The position numbers and the translations under genes were made by a program. A DNA stretch of 64,000 nt from Siphonodentalium dalli. Its lineage: Eukaryota; Mollusca; Scaphopoda; Gadilida; Siphonodentaliidae. Location of the stretch: assembly GCA_032622095.1 (NCBI GenBank), contig CP136069.1, forward strand, positions 48,584,194 through 48,648,193, read 5' to 3'. This document shows, in pieces, positions 22,888 through 34,300 of this stretch; positions within the stretch are counted from its first letter, which is position 1; each line of letters starts with the position of its first letter. Below the pieces are notes generated by a model, which saw nothing but the letters and a program-made list of their open reading frames with translations, did not search any database and was not told the DNA's origin.

Positions 22888-23970
22888 GTAAGTAATATAT
22901 ATTAGACGCCTTTCGCATAATGAACTACGACAGATCATAGGGCACTAAATCACTAGAATGTTTGTGTTATTTTGTATCCGTTGTCGTGTTTCGCTATCCG
23001 CTGTTATATACCATTACTAGAAAGGTTTCGCAAATCACAGATAGAGCAAGTGTTTCCAAGTGTTGGAATTTCCAACCTGATATTCCCCAAAGGTTGGAAG
23101 ATTTCCAACATATGTCCATTTCAGACCAATATTGTGACTTAAAGTAGGAAAATATGCAAATGTTGGTCTAATTTGGTGTCAAATTTCCTTCTAATGTTGT
23201 GTCGGGTATCAAATTTCCAACTGTTGGAATTTTTTACCAAAGTTGGAGGTGTGATACCCTCCCCACCCCCCAAATCACGACCTACCTTATCGCGACGTCC
23301 CTGTCATGTCTCCGTCTGTAGTCTACATGACTAGTGTAACTCATTTGGCATTCCGTGCAATTTCAATCTGTATGTTAATTCTGCAGAATAAAACTTTATT
23401 TTACTGATAGGAATAGCTAAACGTATCCGTTGCTCTATCCGTGAGTTGCAAAACATTTCTACTTGTTTTTTTTTCTTTTGGGATTTTGTTTCAACAAAAC
23501 TCACAAATACATCATATAGTAATAAGTTCGCGATCGTTTCTCAGATCATCATTGCTGAAGTTGATTCTGAGGGTATGTCCTTAAATTGGGATCGCCTTCA
23601 TTGGGGCCTTAATTTTTACCTATTAGTGGTAATCAAATTGTTGGTCGCCTTGAAACGCGATGTGTTGGGTATAACATGTTACTCAATTTGGGCAAATTTT
23701 ACCCAAATTTTACCCAATGTACTGTATTTCATATTTTCCACTAATCTTGGGTTGAAAATAGTAGTTTCTCGACAGTATATTCAGATATGGAAGAACGTAA
23801 CTCATTTACATCGATGAACACACATACTTATTCCAAGGTGGAAATTGCCTAAACTATACTAAATTAGCTGGGATTCCGGCGTTGTGGTAATAAAGAATAA
23901 GCAAATTATTTGTGCCACTTCCTGTCGTTATTAGTCACCTGAGATACACATCACCCAGAGCATGACATTC
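22888..23970. other. Intron DNA with TTGGAA/TTCCAAC motif cluster
   Basis: Between 23050 and 23255, TTGGAA and TTCCAAC recur about six times in mixed orientation (for example GTTGGAATTTCCAAC), making short palindromes. A related patch occurs near 62750-62815. A 123-codon frame at 23446-23817 has no protein-like features. Confidence 0.4.
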
Positions 23971-23979
23971 ATCTCTGTC

Positions 23980-24500
23980 TTTTTAGTTGAGAAGAAACGC
24001 TCCGTATTACTCATTATTACATGTAGTACCTCTGTTAGTCATCTGATGTCAACTACATCTATCTCACGACACCCCTCATGTTAAATTACTATACGTATGT
24101 ATGCCAATGTTCCCACATATCATCTGAGCTGATAATAAACGCTCTTCATTGATTGCCTATGTTAAAATAATGTATTAGTCCCCTTTTGAGTCGTCTGAGC
24201 TATACGTATCAAAATATATTCCCCTGGTCAGATGACACATGTGTGCCGATTCTCATGCATATCGTCTTACCTAATAAGGAACGCTCTTTATTGGTAAACT
24301 ATGATAATATAATATATAAGTCCCACTTTAGGGTCAAGACATCTATCCAATGATACTCCCGATAAATTCACAACAGCATATCCATTTCCAGCGTCCCACC
24401 GTTTTGGGTCTTTAAAAACACTTCTTCGAATATCTCCGTTATTTAGTCAAAAACACTTCTTCTCATACAAATCGCCGTTATTTAGTAAATTAACATTCTT
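23980..24500. repeat. Relatives of the 1.4-kb TTAA element, plus a small tandem repeat
   Basis: AACGCTCTTCATT (24136), GGAACGCTCTTTATTGG (24278), ATCTGATGTCAAC, TTCCCACATATC and AGCTGATAATAA also occur inside the element at 11977-13375, so this is a decayed relative. From about 24415 to 24490, AACACTTCTTC...CGTTATTTAGT is repeated twice in tandem. Confidence 0.5.
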
Positions 24501-25335
24501 TATAGAGTTATTGCCCTTCATATTCAATATGAAGCTAACATGCAGGATTAGCTATACATACCGTCATTTAGTGGACAATCCCAAGCTAGCGTTCCACGCG
24601 TGGTCGGATTGTCCATTAATTTACGAACATTTTAGGTACGGATTGTCCGTTTATAAATGGCCAATCCTTGAAGAATTGCCTGTCAATTTACCCCTGTGAC
24701 ACTAATATGTATCCAATAGCTGCAATGCCGTTGCATGCATCGTGGCGCTAAAGGTATGGAAACAAGATAGGCCCGAACAACGTTGGAAGAAACCGACGGG
24801 ATAGAGGGATTCATGTCCCTTCAACATATACGCCCCCTGTATTTCTATAAGGTGTACCTTTAAAGGATGACTTTACCCTAAAACCGGGCATTCGTGAATT
24901 TATGACCGGGGTCGTAAATTAAGTATAATTAACCGGGATGTTTGCATCGTTCATATATGTGACCCGTCATATCAAAACTAGTCGTAAGTCGAAAAATATT
25001 GTATTTGAGTTACGTGCTGCATGTTATAGAGTGTGATAAGAGCTTTACATAGGTCGCACACGTAATGTGTTGTTGTGGTCCAAAGTTATAGGATTTTGAA
25101 TGTCAGCATAAACCGATTTCAGAGATAATCAGAGATAATCGCATTTAAAGACAAACAAATCAGCTAAATTCTTAATAAATATACACCACTATTTGTCCAA
25201 ATTACAAATGAACATTAATAGACACAAACTTCACTTTATGCTACTTTATGTCGACAGAGTAGAACTATATACAAATGTGTCCAAAAAAAGTTTTAGAAAT
25301 CCCGACTTGCGACTGGTTTTGTTATGGTGGGTCAC
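24501..25335. other. Intron DNA, no gene seen
   Basis: This is part of intron 2 of the plus-strand peptide gene. GGACAATCCCAAGCTAGCG... and CGGATTGTCC form a short inverted pair near 24574-24652. Nothing else was recognised. Confidence 0.4.
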
Positions 25336-25458
25336 AATGTGCACATGAGTGTATTTTGCACTCATCCATGACTCATGTTAATTAATCTGTTGCATATATG
25401 ATGTTGAGTATTAAAGGAGATGGTCACTCGAATTGCTGGAGTTAGTTTACAGTACCCC
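25336..25458. mobile_element. Truncated copy of the TTAA element at 27.08 kb
   Basis: TTTTGCACTCATCCATGACTCATG then GAGTATTAAAGGAGATGGTC and CAGTACCCCTTTAA match the right half of the element at 27078-27433, including its CAGT..CCTTTA end. The left half is missing. Confidence 0.45.
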
Positions 25459-25639
25459 TTTAAGAAGGTGTCATATTATATATATGAACGGAAACCGAAA
25501 GTTATGTGCATTGTTATGCATTGGCACATGTAGTTATCCTAATTGTTAAGTTTATCGCCAACTATTGAGTAATATAATCTAATTACCGATTTATATTCTC
25601 GTGCATATTTGACGTATATATTATTTCACTGTTATATGT

Positions 25640-25735
25640 TGGTTTAAACATATGTTTTGCATAAAACAAATACAAGGGATTGTGACACAAGTTATATTAA
25701 CGTAATGCGGCTCCTCTCCAAACTATATACACACA
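25640..25735 (-). mobile_element. LINE 3' untranslated fragment
   Basis: On the minus strand this reads AGAGGAGCCGCATTACGTTA, CTTGTGTCACAATCCCTTGT, then TTTTATGCAAAACATATGTTTAAACC. It parallels the 3' end of the LINE remnant at 61.2-61.9 kb (GAGAGGGGCGGATTTACGTT, CCGATCCCTTGTGTAAT, ATAAAATATGTTTAAACA). It is a 3' tail only, in intron 2 of the peptide gene. Confidence 0.5.
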
Positions 25736-26001
25736 CACACACGGTTATATAACAAGATAACAAAACTAACATAATATTATTGAACATGAAATTTTGCGAT
25801 GACTGTTGATTTGTGATCGGTGATTTGTGATCACTGGTCACGTGGCCCACTAGCTCCTATATATATATCATACCATGCCGTGAATATATATAGTTATTAA
25901 TGTTTATCGTAAAACATTTGGTAATTAAATTATATGTTGAACAATGCTATATATTACATTGCAATAAATAAATCAATGTTATTGTATCTTTTTATTCACA
26001 G

Positions 26002-26063
26002 CGTGGGGTGATGGAATGTACGGCCCTGGAATGTATGGCCCTGGTTATGGTGACTATTGGTAG
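26002..26063 (+). CDS. Last exon of the plus-strand Gly/Met-rich secreted peptide (paralog B)
   Basis: A strong acceptor TATCTTTTTATTCACAG precedes it. The first two bases complete a Pro codon with the C left by exon 2, then WGDGMYGPGMYGPGYGDYW and TAG follow. The GMYGPGMYGPGYG tail is a short Gly-Tyr-Met-Pro tandem, typical in style of structural extracellular peptides. The frame closes exactly as the intron phases predict. An AATAAA lies 192 bases after the stop. Confidence 0.75.
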
Positions 26064-26254
26064 TTATTATCGTGGACCGGACAAGGCGAAGGTGATACGC
26101 GGTTTCAAGTGTCGACGTTCTAATGACGATGTCAAACTATATGGACAACGAACACATTCCTTCAAATGGTCTGCAAAGCGTGTACCCCAGTTCACGCCTG
26201 GATGACGATGCCAACATATTATTCCGAGAAACTTTCGTTTGTAAATGTCTCTCT

Positions 26255-26260
26255 AATAAA
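26255..26260 (+). terminator. Polyadenylation signal AATAAA of the plus-strand peptide gene
   Basis: CTCTAATAAAACTC follows the last-exon stop by about 190 bases and fits a 3' untranslated region ending near 26275-26290. Confidence 0.5.
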
Positions 26261-26289
26261 ACTCAATTCACTTGTTTATCTGAGTCTAT

Positions 26290-27077
26290 ATTTTATAATT
26301 ACACGTTAATTTTGGTTAAATCGGTCAAGTTCGCATGTTTCCTTTGATTAGAGCATATCCAGGATATCCACACACGTTAATAAACCTTTTGTATACTAAA
26401 TGGATTATCCCATTAAGTTATAACATTATAAATTGAAGTGGTCTGTTATTCGTTTAGAGGGGTGTTCAGGTATATAATAACAGCAGACGGCAGTAAAAAA
26501 CAACAATAGATAATACAATAGTATAATTATTCATATTCAGTGGGAAATGTTCAGATAATAAGTTAAACAATCGACATATAGTATAGTTTGTTGAACTTAT
26601 TACCTGAATATGTTAAGGCAACTACTCATCAATGAGTATTAAATCGAGAAAGGGATAAGTAAGGTAACAAGGATACCCAAAAGGTCGCCAATAGACGTCA
26701 CGTCATTGTCCGCTTCGATTCAATAAGTAATCGATGTTTCTATCATAATTATATGGCCGTCGATCCGTCTATCTGTCTGTACGTGACTGCGCTTGGATTC
26801 AAACAATTTTTTCTATCAATTGCTTTTAAACCCGGCACACACATATATATCACCATGTGAACCTATGCACCTGCGAGTGTGAGCTCGATCTAACTTTTTA
26901 GTTGAGTTAACCCCCTTATTCGACTTCGAAGTTTTTCGCAATATGCATAATATTGTCCGATATGCATGTCTTGTGTTTTTCTCTCTCCAAAAACACAAAT
27001 GTTAATATGGCTACACTTAATGTAGCCCAATCGCACTGCGGGGATATCCTCACTCTAATTGGAACAGTCCCACATCC
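26290..27077. other. Intergenic, no gene seen
   Basis: AT-rich DNA with short frames only and no recognised repeat. Confidence 0.45.
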
Positions 27078-27433
27078 AGTTTAAAGGGGTACTGCACACT
27101 AAATCCGGCAATGTATGGAACCATCTCATTTTATACTCATCATAATGTATGCAACAAATGAATGAATTTGAGCGTTGGCTTAGTGCAAACAACATTCATC
27201 TGCTCTAAGAACGACGCAAACAACATGGTAATTATAATGAACATTATTTTATGACTCCAGTCCCATATTCATTTTCATTATAATCACCATGTTGTTTACA
27301 TCGTTCATAGAGCACATTAATGTATTTTGCCCTAATCCATAGCTCAAATGCATTCATTTGTTGCAAATAAAATTATTTTGAGTATAAAAGGAGATGGTCC
27401 CACAAATGGCCGGATTTAGGGAACAGTCCTCTT
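27078..27433. mobile_element. Palindromic TTAA-type miniature element, about 355 bp
   Basis: The left end AAAGGGGTACTGCACACTAA after a TTAA faces the right end TTTAGGGAACAGTCCTCTTTA. The inner arms (CATCTCATTTTATACTCA, AACAACATGGTAATTATAAT) are repeated in inverse around a centre near 27255. The right flanking site reads TTTA, so the TTAA duplication is only partly preserved. There is no ORF. Confidence 0.6.
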
Positions 27434-27509
27434 TAGTTTTATATATTCCGAAATTTCTACCATAATAACATGTGTCGTTGATAGAGGTCGCGTTTCGATT
27501 GGGTGAGAT

Positions 27510-28067
27510 TTGGAGATTCTGGTTACCAAAACAACGCGATGTATGCAAATTGTCATCGAGACAGAATGGAACCTGAGAGTGATGTCGGACTTATCTTTCA
27601 ATCGCTTCCTGAAAGTTCACCATACTCTCAGCATGTCTAAACTCGGGCGTTTGTGTCGAAAATTCCCACAAAACAAGTGGTCTTACATGACCACAGCACT
27701 AGTAATCAATGCAACAACCTCATTTGAAGAGGGACAATGTCCAATTTGTGAACGTACTTATATTGATAGGGTCAAACACATTCTCATTGATTGTATGACA
27801 TTATCTTCCATACGTAATTACATGTTCTTTGGCTTAATCGACAAATACGGTATACCTTGCTTCATTGCCGTAGACGAACTAACTGACGATGATATGATAT
27901 CCCTTCATCTTACGAATGTTACTGGCCACGTACAGAATGTTGTTGATGATATCGATTGCTTACTTAACTACATAGTCAGCTATACGGCACAACTGTGGTT
28001 ATCATTCAACGCCCTTTCAGAGGCGAGCGGAATGAGAACTATTCAACATGACGACACCCCGAACTAA
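27510..28067 (+). pseudogene. C-terminal remnant of a LINE (non-LTR retrotransposon) polyprotein
   Basis: The 185-codon frame carries CPICERTYIDRVKHILIDC near residues 76-94, the C-x2-C-xn-H-x4-C arrangement of the zinc-knuckle region that follows the reverse transcriptase in many LINEs. Upstream residues (FNRFLKVHHTL..LCRKFPQNKW) fit the helical linker before it. No RT motifs precede it: the sequence to the left is a miniature DNA element. It is therefore a 5'-truncated insertion, the usual outcome of LINE integration. No clear poly(A) or target duplication was found. A small host zinc-ribbon protein is a weaker alternative. Confidence 0.5.
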
Positions 28068-28269
28068 TAGCAAGAGGCATTGAAACCACCGGGAAAAATT
28101 ATATCAAGTGGGTGCAAACTCGAAGTCGACATTTCTTATGAAATATATGCATCAATGTACATGTATGAGACGTCTCATACTGCAGCTACTGAGCACTTTC
28201 GTTGTCACTGTGTGGGCGTCAACACCTATAAAATGTCATATTTGGTGTATTGACACCCCTATATTTACC

Positions 28270-28720
28270 CCATCATGCCGTTGATCATCATCAACACTGT
28301 CACCATCATCATAATCACCACCATCACCGTCATCATTAGCATCACCACCACCATCATAATCATCTTCATCGTTGTCATTATCATCATCACCATCACTACC
28401 ACCAACCCACCATCAAAATCTTCATAATTGTCACCAGCACAGTCATCATAATCGTTATCATGATCGTCATCATCATCTTCAACATCACCATCATCACCAT
28501 AATCATCATCGTCATCATCACCGAACCTCATGATCATCATCATTTTCAACATCATCGTCGTCGTCATCATCAGCTTCTTCATTAACATCATCATTATCGT
28601 CATGATCTTCGTCATCAACATCATCATCATCATCGTCATCGTCATCGTAATCGTCATCAGCATCAACATCATCATCTTCACCATCATCATCACCATCATC
28701 ATAATCATTTCATCGTCAGT
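28270..28720. repeat. CAT/CAC/CGT trinucleotide microsatellite, about 450 bp
   Basis: Imperfect CAT, CAC and CGT triplets run almost without interruption. This leaves several frames open on both strands (Asp/Met-rich on minus, Ile/Val-rich on plus). These are products of the period and are not genes. Confidence 0.8.
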
Positions 28721-28744
28721 GTATATCCACAATTGTACATAATT

Positions 28745-29395
28745 ATAGTTACTTATTTATTCGCATTGTGTTTTGTCAACTTGAGATAATATGTGTTATA
28801 TGTTATATTCTTTATAAAAATCTTCATCGTTTTGGAGGAAATAAAGATATAATAATAATAAAATGGCCGAGGCGAGTGCGAATGCACAGAAAGACACAAC
28901 AAGTTGATACCTAATATGTCCGGAATCATTCTGACCAAAGTTGCCAGTCGGAGATTCGTGGAATACACCAGTCTATACATCTAGGAGAATCCTTCGACAC
29001 TGGGAACCTTGGTCATAATGTTAGCACAAACAAATGTGAGTTTGAACCCACATCAGGTATCAGCTTGTTTGGAAATTAGTATAGCATATACTCGTAGCTG
29101 ACAAATTACTATGTAATACACTGTATACAATTGTCTTAGTGTGTTACATATTTACTTATTTCTGGTCGCGTTTACGATCGCCTCGGCCATTTTGAATGCG
29201 TTATACCCATCAGATCGAAAACACGCGATTCCACACCGTGCAAAGAGAACGGTAACATGTAACTCGACCAATTCAGCTTCAGTTAGCAGCCAGGAATAGT
29301 GATCCATACCCCACTGGGCCATCAAAATGATCAGCAATTGCATGGGAGGGTAACTGCGTCAACCAAACCTGGATTTAGTGTGTCTGATATATATA
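28745..29395. other. Non-genic; one short unrecognised minus-strand frame
   Basis: A 63-codon minus-strand frame at 29152-29343 starts MQLLIILMAQWG, mildly hydrophobic, and contains two Cys, but it has no splice or polyadenylation support. Nothing else was recognised. Confidence 0.35.
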
Positions 29396-29960
29396 TATAA
29401 TGAGGTCCCCAAAGGGTGAATTTAGTGATGCTATCCCACACATCTGGCTAGCATCAGGAAATTCACCCTTGTGGACCTCATCATCTGGGAAATATACATA
29501 GCCTAAAATTAACATGTTTTAGTTACTATTCATTCAGTTCAGTTTCTATAATAACCCCTTATTTGCAGAAGATAACTTGCGTTACTGATGGTGAACATCA
29601 CCAACTTCAAATGGATAACTCACATAGCAGTTGGGCCCTAACTAAGCAGGATGAGGTTTTCCAGAGGGTGAATTTACTGGGTTAGTATCACCAAATTCAC
29701 CATTTGGGAACTTCATTCTGCTTAGGCCTCATCTTCATGGGACGTTTCTATATCCCATAATTAAATGCATAATCGAGGTGACCGATGGGTGACCATCGCC
29801 AACTTCAACTGAGGAACTTCAATCTGATCCTATGTCCCACATAGCACTTGAGGTCTAAGTAAAATTAGGTTCAAAGAAGGTGAATTTGGTGACGGTAACC
29901 AGCCGAGCGGGGTAGAGTTACTTAATACCCCCTCTGGGGACATAATTTTGCAAATATGAG
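29396..29960. repeat. Series of related hairpins with GGGTGAATTT arms
   Basis: AGGTCCCCAAAGGGTGAATTTAGTGATGCTA at 29402 faces its inverse ending near 29480. A second hairpin, AGGTTTTCCAGAGGGTGAATTT / AAATTCACCATTTGGGAACTT, spans about 29652-29718. A third single arm (GAAGGTGAATTTGGTGACG) lies near 29876. They look like repeated insertions or a tandem of a foldback sequence. Confidence 0.45.
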
Positions 29961-30299
29961 ACACACTGTATCCAGACATCTGAAATTGATGTTCGGCCTT
30001 TGAGTGTTCACCATAATTCAGCTTACATAGGCACGATAATGAACCACGTGATTCATGCCGATGTGTACTACGAAATATAAATGGCGGATGTTAACAAATA
30101 TACATAACAACGAGGTTATTTGATAACAAAACAAGCCCGACGACAAAGTAAATCTATGATGCCGAGAATATTGTATGACACATTATGTTCCAAACACGTT
30201 AATACGATTTGTTTTCTGAAATACTCAGCAATTTTCTCGAACATTATTACAGACGTGCCAAATGATTTAGTCATGTACAGATGCACATAATAACATTAA

Positions 30300-30660
30300 A
30301 GATAGCTGCAGGCAACCATGTTTTTCGTCAATTTTTTTTCAAATTCGAGAGCTCCCATTTAAAGGTGACACTAAACATACCTGTATACATTTGAAAGCAA
30401 TTATCCAATAAATGAGGGTGGAAGGTTGTGCCGATGGATTTCAAATTTGAAATCCAAGATGGCTGCTGGTGGCCATGTTTTGTAACGACTTTCGGATTGG
30501 GGGGGGGGGGGGCGGACAGTTCCCATCTAGAGGTGAACCCGAATATTCATATGAAGTTTGGTGACGACCGTATGAGAGATGTTACCTGTAGTGTGTGCCG
30601 AAGGATTTAGCCATGCAAATAGTAAATTATAGGAATTCCGCTGGCGGCCATTTTGTTTTG
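30300..30660. repeat. Dispersed repeat with AAATCCAAGATGGCTGCTGG wording
   Basis: Successive segments share GGCAACCATGTTTTTCGTCA / GGTGGCCATGTTTTGTAACG / GGCGGCCATTTTGTTTTG, each followed by similar text, which suggests a degenerate tandem of about 150 bp. A poly-G tract of about 14 lies near 30500. The open frames here are not protein-like. Confidence 0.4.
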
Positions 30661-30921
30661 CTGAATGACTCCAAACTGGCTCATTCCCATCAACATACCA
30701 GTGTCAACAGCCATGACACATTTCATAATGATCCGACAAAAGGTACACACACATACATCCACCCTCACACGCACGCGCGCACAGATGGCGGATACCAACC
30801 TAAATAGATAAAACTTTATTTGAGCTAATAAAGAGCGTTCGAAATGTTTTGTCCCGATACTGTAAAATATAAAAAGCGTCCATGTCATTTATATTCGATA
30901 ATGCGGATATGACGTCATCCA

Positions 30922-30946
30922 ATATATATATATATATATATATATA
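30922..30946. repeat. (TA)n at the left border of the giant inverted repeat
   Basis: A TA run ends four bases before the mirrored sequence begins. The right arm is also followed by a TA run (53858-53896). Confidence 0.7.
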
Positions 30947-30950
30947 GCGA

Positions 30951-31386
30951 GATGTACGATTCTGTTAGCCAACCGCGTACCGCGATCGCGCCCCGCGATC
31001 GCGATCGTAAATCGCGATCAGATCGTATATACCCACCGACATCATAAATATGTCATTGTGGTCAGCGCACCAGTGGTAATTAAAATAACACCCTACAGAG
31101 CCCAGACTTATCAGAACGAGCTCAGCACTAGTCCCGACATTAGCCTTGACCTTGACCTCGCTCATATATGCTCATATAGGCATGTTTCTGGACCTCGACC
31201 GATCCGACTAAAATTTAATATGTAGGCATACTTTGATCCCGGGAACAATACGGGTGGGTCAAATTTCACATGCGATCGCGTCCTTGACCTTGACCTCTCT
31301 CATATATGCTCATCTAGGCATGTTTCTGGACCTTGACCGATCCCACTCAAATTTGGTATATATGCCTACTTTGATCCCGGGAACAA
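30951..31386 (-). repeat. Left border segment of the giant inverted repeat (decayed satellite unit plus CGCGATCG cluster)
   Basis: It mirrors 53421-53856 with only occasional differences. The first 80 bp carry repeated CGCGATCG/GATCGCGATC. About 31040-31140 aligns loosely with a 361-bp unit (GTCATTGTGGTCAGCGCACC.., CCCGACAT). Then a segment of about 134 bp with GACCTTGACC, ATATATGCTCAT and TTGATCCCGGGAACAA is present twice (from about 31145 and 31280). Confidence 0.65.
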
Positions 31387-34300
31387 TTAGTTGATGCATA
31401 TGTGTAGACAGTGTGACCTCTGGTAGTGGAAAACCGCTCCACGCAGTTGAAATTTGGTAAAAACAGGTCATCACGGACTTCAATACGTCTATGTACAAAC
31501 CCGAACATTATCGCTATTATGGCCCGTTTTTAGGGCTCCTAGACACCCCACACGCATAACCCACGAACATAACAGGTATGTCATTGTGGTCGACACATCA
31601 GCCCTAATTACAATTTATCCCCACGCAGCTGGATTTCTAGAGCACGAGGTCAGCACGGGTCCCGACATATTCTTCGTGATTTCATATAAATTGGCATTTC
31701 TACCTAATTTCGAGGTACCAGGACACTCTACAGAGATATCCCTCCACATTAGTTGATGCATATTTGTATAGAGTGTGACCGCTGGTAGTGGAAAACCACC
31801 CACGCAGTTGAAATTTGGCAAAAGCAGGTCATCACGGAATTCAATACTTCTATGTACAAACCGAACATGATCGCTATTATGGCCCGTTTTTAGGGCTCCA
31901 GGACACCACACAGGCATAACCCACGAATATAGCAGGTATGTCATTGTGGTCAACACATCAGCCCTAATTACAATTTAACCCCACGCAGCTGAATTTCTAG
32001 AGCACGAGGTCAGCACGGGTCCCGACATATTCGTCGTGATTTCATATAAATTGGCATTTCTACCTAATTTCGAGGTACCAGGACACTCTACAGAGATAAC
32101 CCTCCACATTAGTTGATTCATATGAGTAGACAGTGTGACCGCTGGTAGTGTAAAGCCGCCCCACGCAGTTGAAATTTGGTAAAAACAGGTCATCACGGAC
32201 TTCAATACGTCTATGTACAAACCGAACATTATCGCTATTATGGCCCGTTTTTAGGGCTCCAGGACACTACACACGCATAACCCACGAACATATCAGGCAT
32301 GTCATTGTGGTCAACACATCATCCCTATTTACAATTTAACCCCACGCAGCTGAATTTCTAGAGCACGAGGTCAGCACGGGTCCCGACATATTCGTCGTGA
32401 TTTCATATAAATTGGCATTTCTACCTAATTTCGAGGTACCAGGACACTCTACAGAGATAACCCTCCACATTAGTTGATTCATATGTGTAGACAGTGTGAC
32501 CGCTGGTAGTGTAAAGCCGCCCCACGCAGTTGAAATTTGGTAAAAACAGGTCATCACGGACTTCAATACGTCTATGTACAAACCGAACATTATCGCTATT
32601 ATGGCCCGTTTTTAGGGCTCCAGGACACCACACACGCATAACCCACGAACACAACAGGCATGTCATTGTGGTCAACACATCATCCCTATTTACAATTTAA
32701 CCCCACGCAGCTGGATTTCTAGAGCACGAGGTCAGCACGGGTCCCGACATATTCGTCGTGATTTCATATAAATTGGCATTTCTACCTAATTTCGAGGTAC
32801 CAGGACACTCTACAGAGATATCCCTCCACATTAGTTGATGCATATGTGTAGAGAGTGTGACCGCTGGTAGTGGAAAACCACCCCACGCAGTTGAAATTTG
32901 GTAAAAACAGGTCATCACGGACTTCAATACGTCTATGTACAAACCGAACATTATCGCTAGTATGGCCCGTTTTTAGGGCTCCCGGACACCACAACACGCA
33001 TAACCCACGAACATAACAGGCATGTCATTGTGGTCAACACATCATCCCTATTTACAATTTAACCCCACGCAGCTGGATTTCTAGAGCACGAGGTCAGCAC
33101 GGGTCCCGACATATTCGTCGTGATTTCATATAAATTGGCATTTCTACCTAATTTCGAGGTACCAGGACACTCTACAGAGATAACCCTCCACATTAGTTGA
33201 TTCATATGTGTAGACAGTGTGACCGCTGGTAGTGTAAAGCCGCCCTACGCAGTTGAAATTTGGTAAAAACAGGTCATCACGGACTTCAATACGTCTATGT
33301 ACAAACCGAACATTATCGCTATTATGGCCCGTTTTTAGGGCTCCAGGACACCACACACGCATAACCCACGAACATACCAGGTATGTCATTGTGGTCAACA
33401 CATCATCCCTATTTACAATTTAACCCCACGCAGCTGGATTTCTAGAGCACGAGGTCAGCACGGGTCCCGACATATTCGTCGTGATTTCATATAAATTGGC
33501 ATTTCTACCTAATTTCGAGGTACCAGGACACTCTACAGAGATATCCCTCCACATTAGTTGATGCATATGTGTAGAGAGTGTGACCGCTGGTAGTGGAAAA
33601 CCGCTCCACTCAGTTGAAATTTGGTAAAAACAGGTCATCACGGACTTCAATACGTCTATGTACAAACCCGAACATTATTGCTATTATGGCTCGTTTTTAG
33701 GGCTCCTAGACACCCCACACGCATAACCCACGAACATAACAGGTATGTCATTGTGGTCGACACATCAGCCCTAATTACAATTTATCCCCACGCAGCTGGA
33801 TTTCTAGAGCACGAGGTCAGCACGGGTCCCGACATATTCTTCGTGATTTCATATAAATTGGCATTTCTACCTAATTTCGAGGTACCAGGACACTCTACAG
33901 AGATATCCCTCCACATTAGTTGATGCATATTTGTATAGAGTGTGACCGCTGGTAGTGGAAAACCACCCACGCAGTTGAAATTTGGCAAAAGCAGGTCATC
34001 ACGGAATTCAATACTTCTATGTACAAACCGAACATGATCGCTATTATTGCCCGTTTTTAGGGCTCCAGGACACCACACAGGCATAACCCACGAATATAGC
34101 AGGTATGTCATTGTGGTCAACACATCAGCCCTAATTACAATTTAACCCCACGCAGCTGAATTTCTAGTGCACGAGGTCAGCACGGGTCCCGACATATTCT
34201 TCGTGATTTCATATAAATTGGCATTTCTACCTAATTTCGAGGTACCAGGACACTCTACAGAGATATCCCTCCACATTAGTTGATTCATATTTGTAGAGAG

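Noticed and set aside
23446-23817. 123-codon plus-strand frame in intron 2
   Set aside because: Composition is Phe/Ile-rich as expected from AT-rich DNA. It has no domain and no splice support, and it lies within the intron of the peptide gene.
28265-28732. Met/Asp-rich and Ile/Val-rich frames
   Set aside because: Triplet-repeat artefacts: all frames of one phase stay open.
29152-29343. 63-codon minus-strand frame with hydrophobic start
   Set aside because: No polyadenylation signal, splice site or recognisable family. A weak signal-like start alone is not enough.
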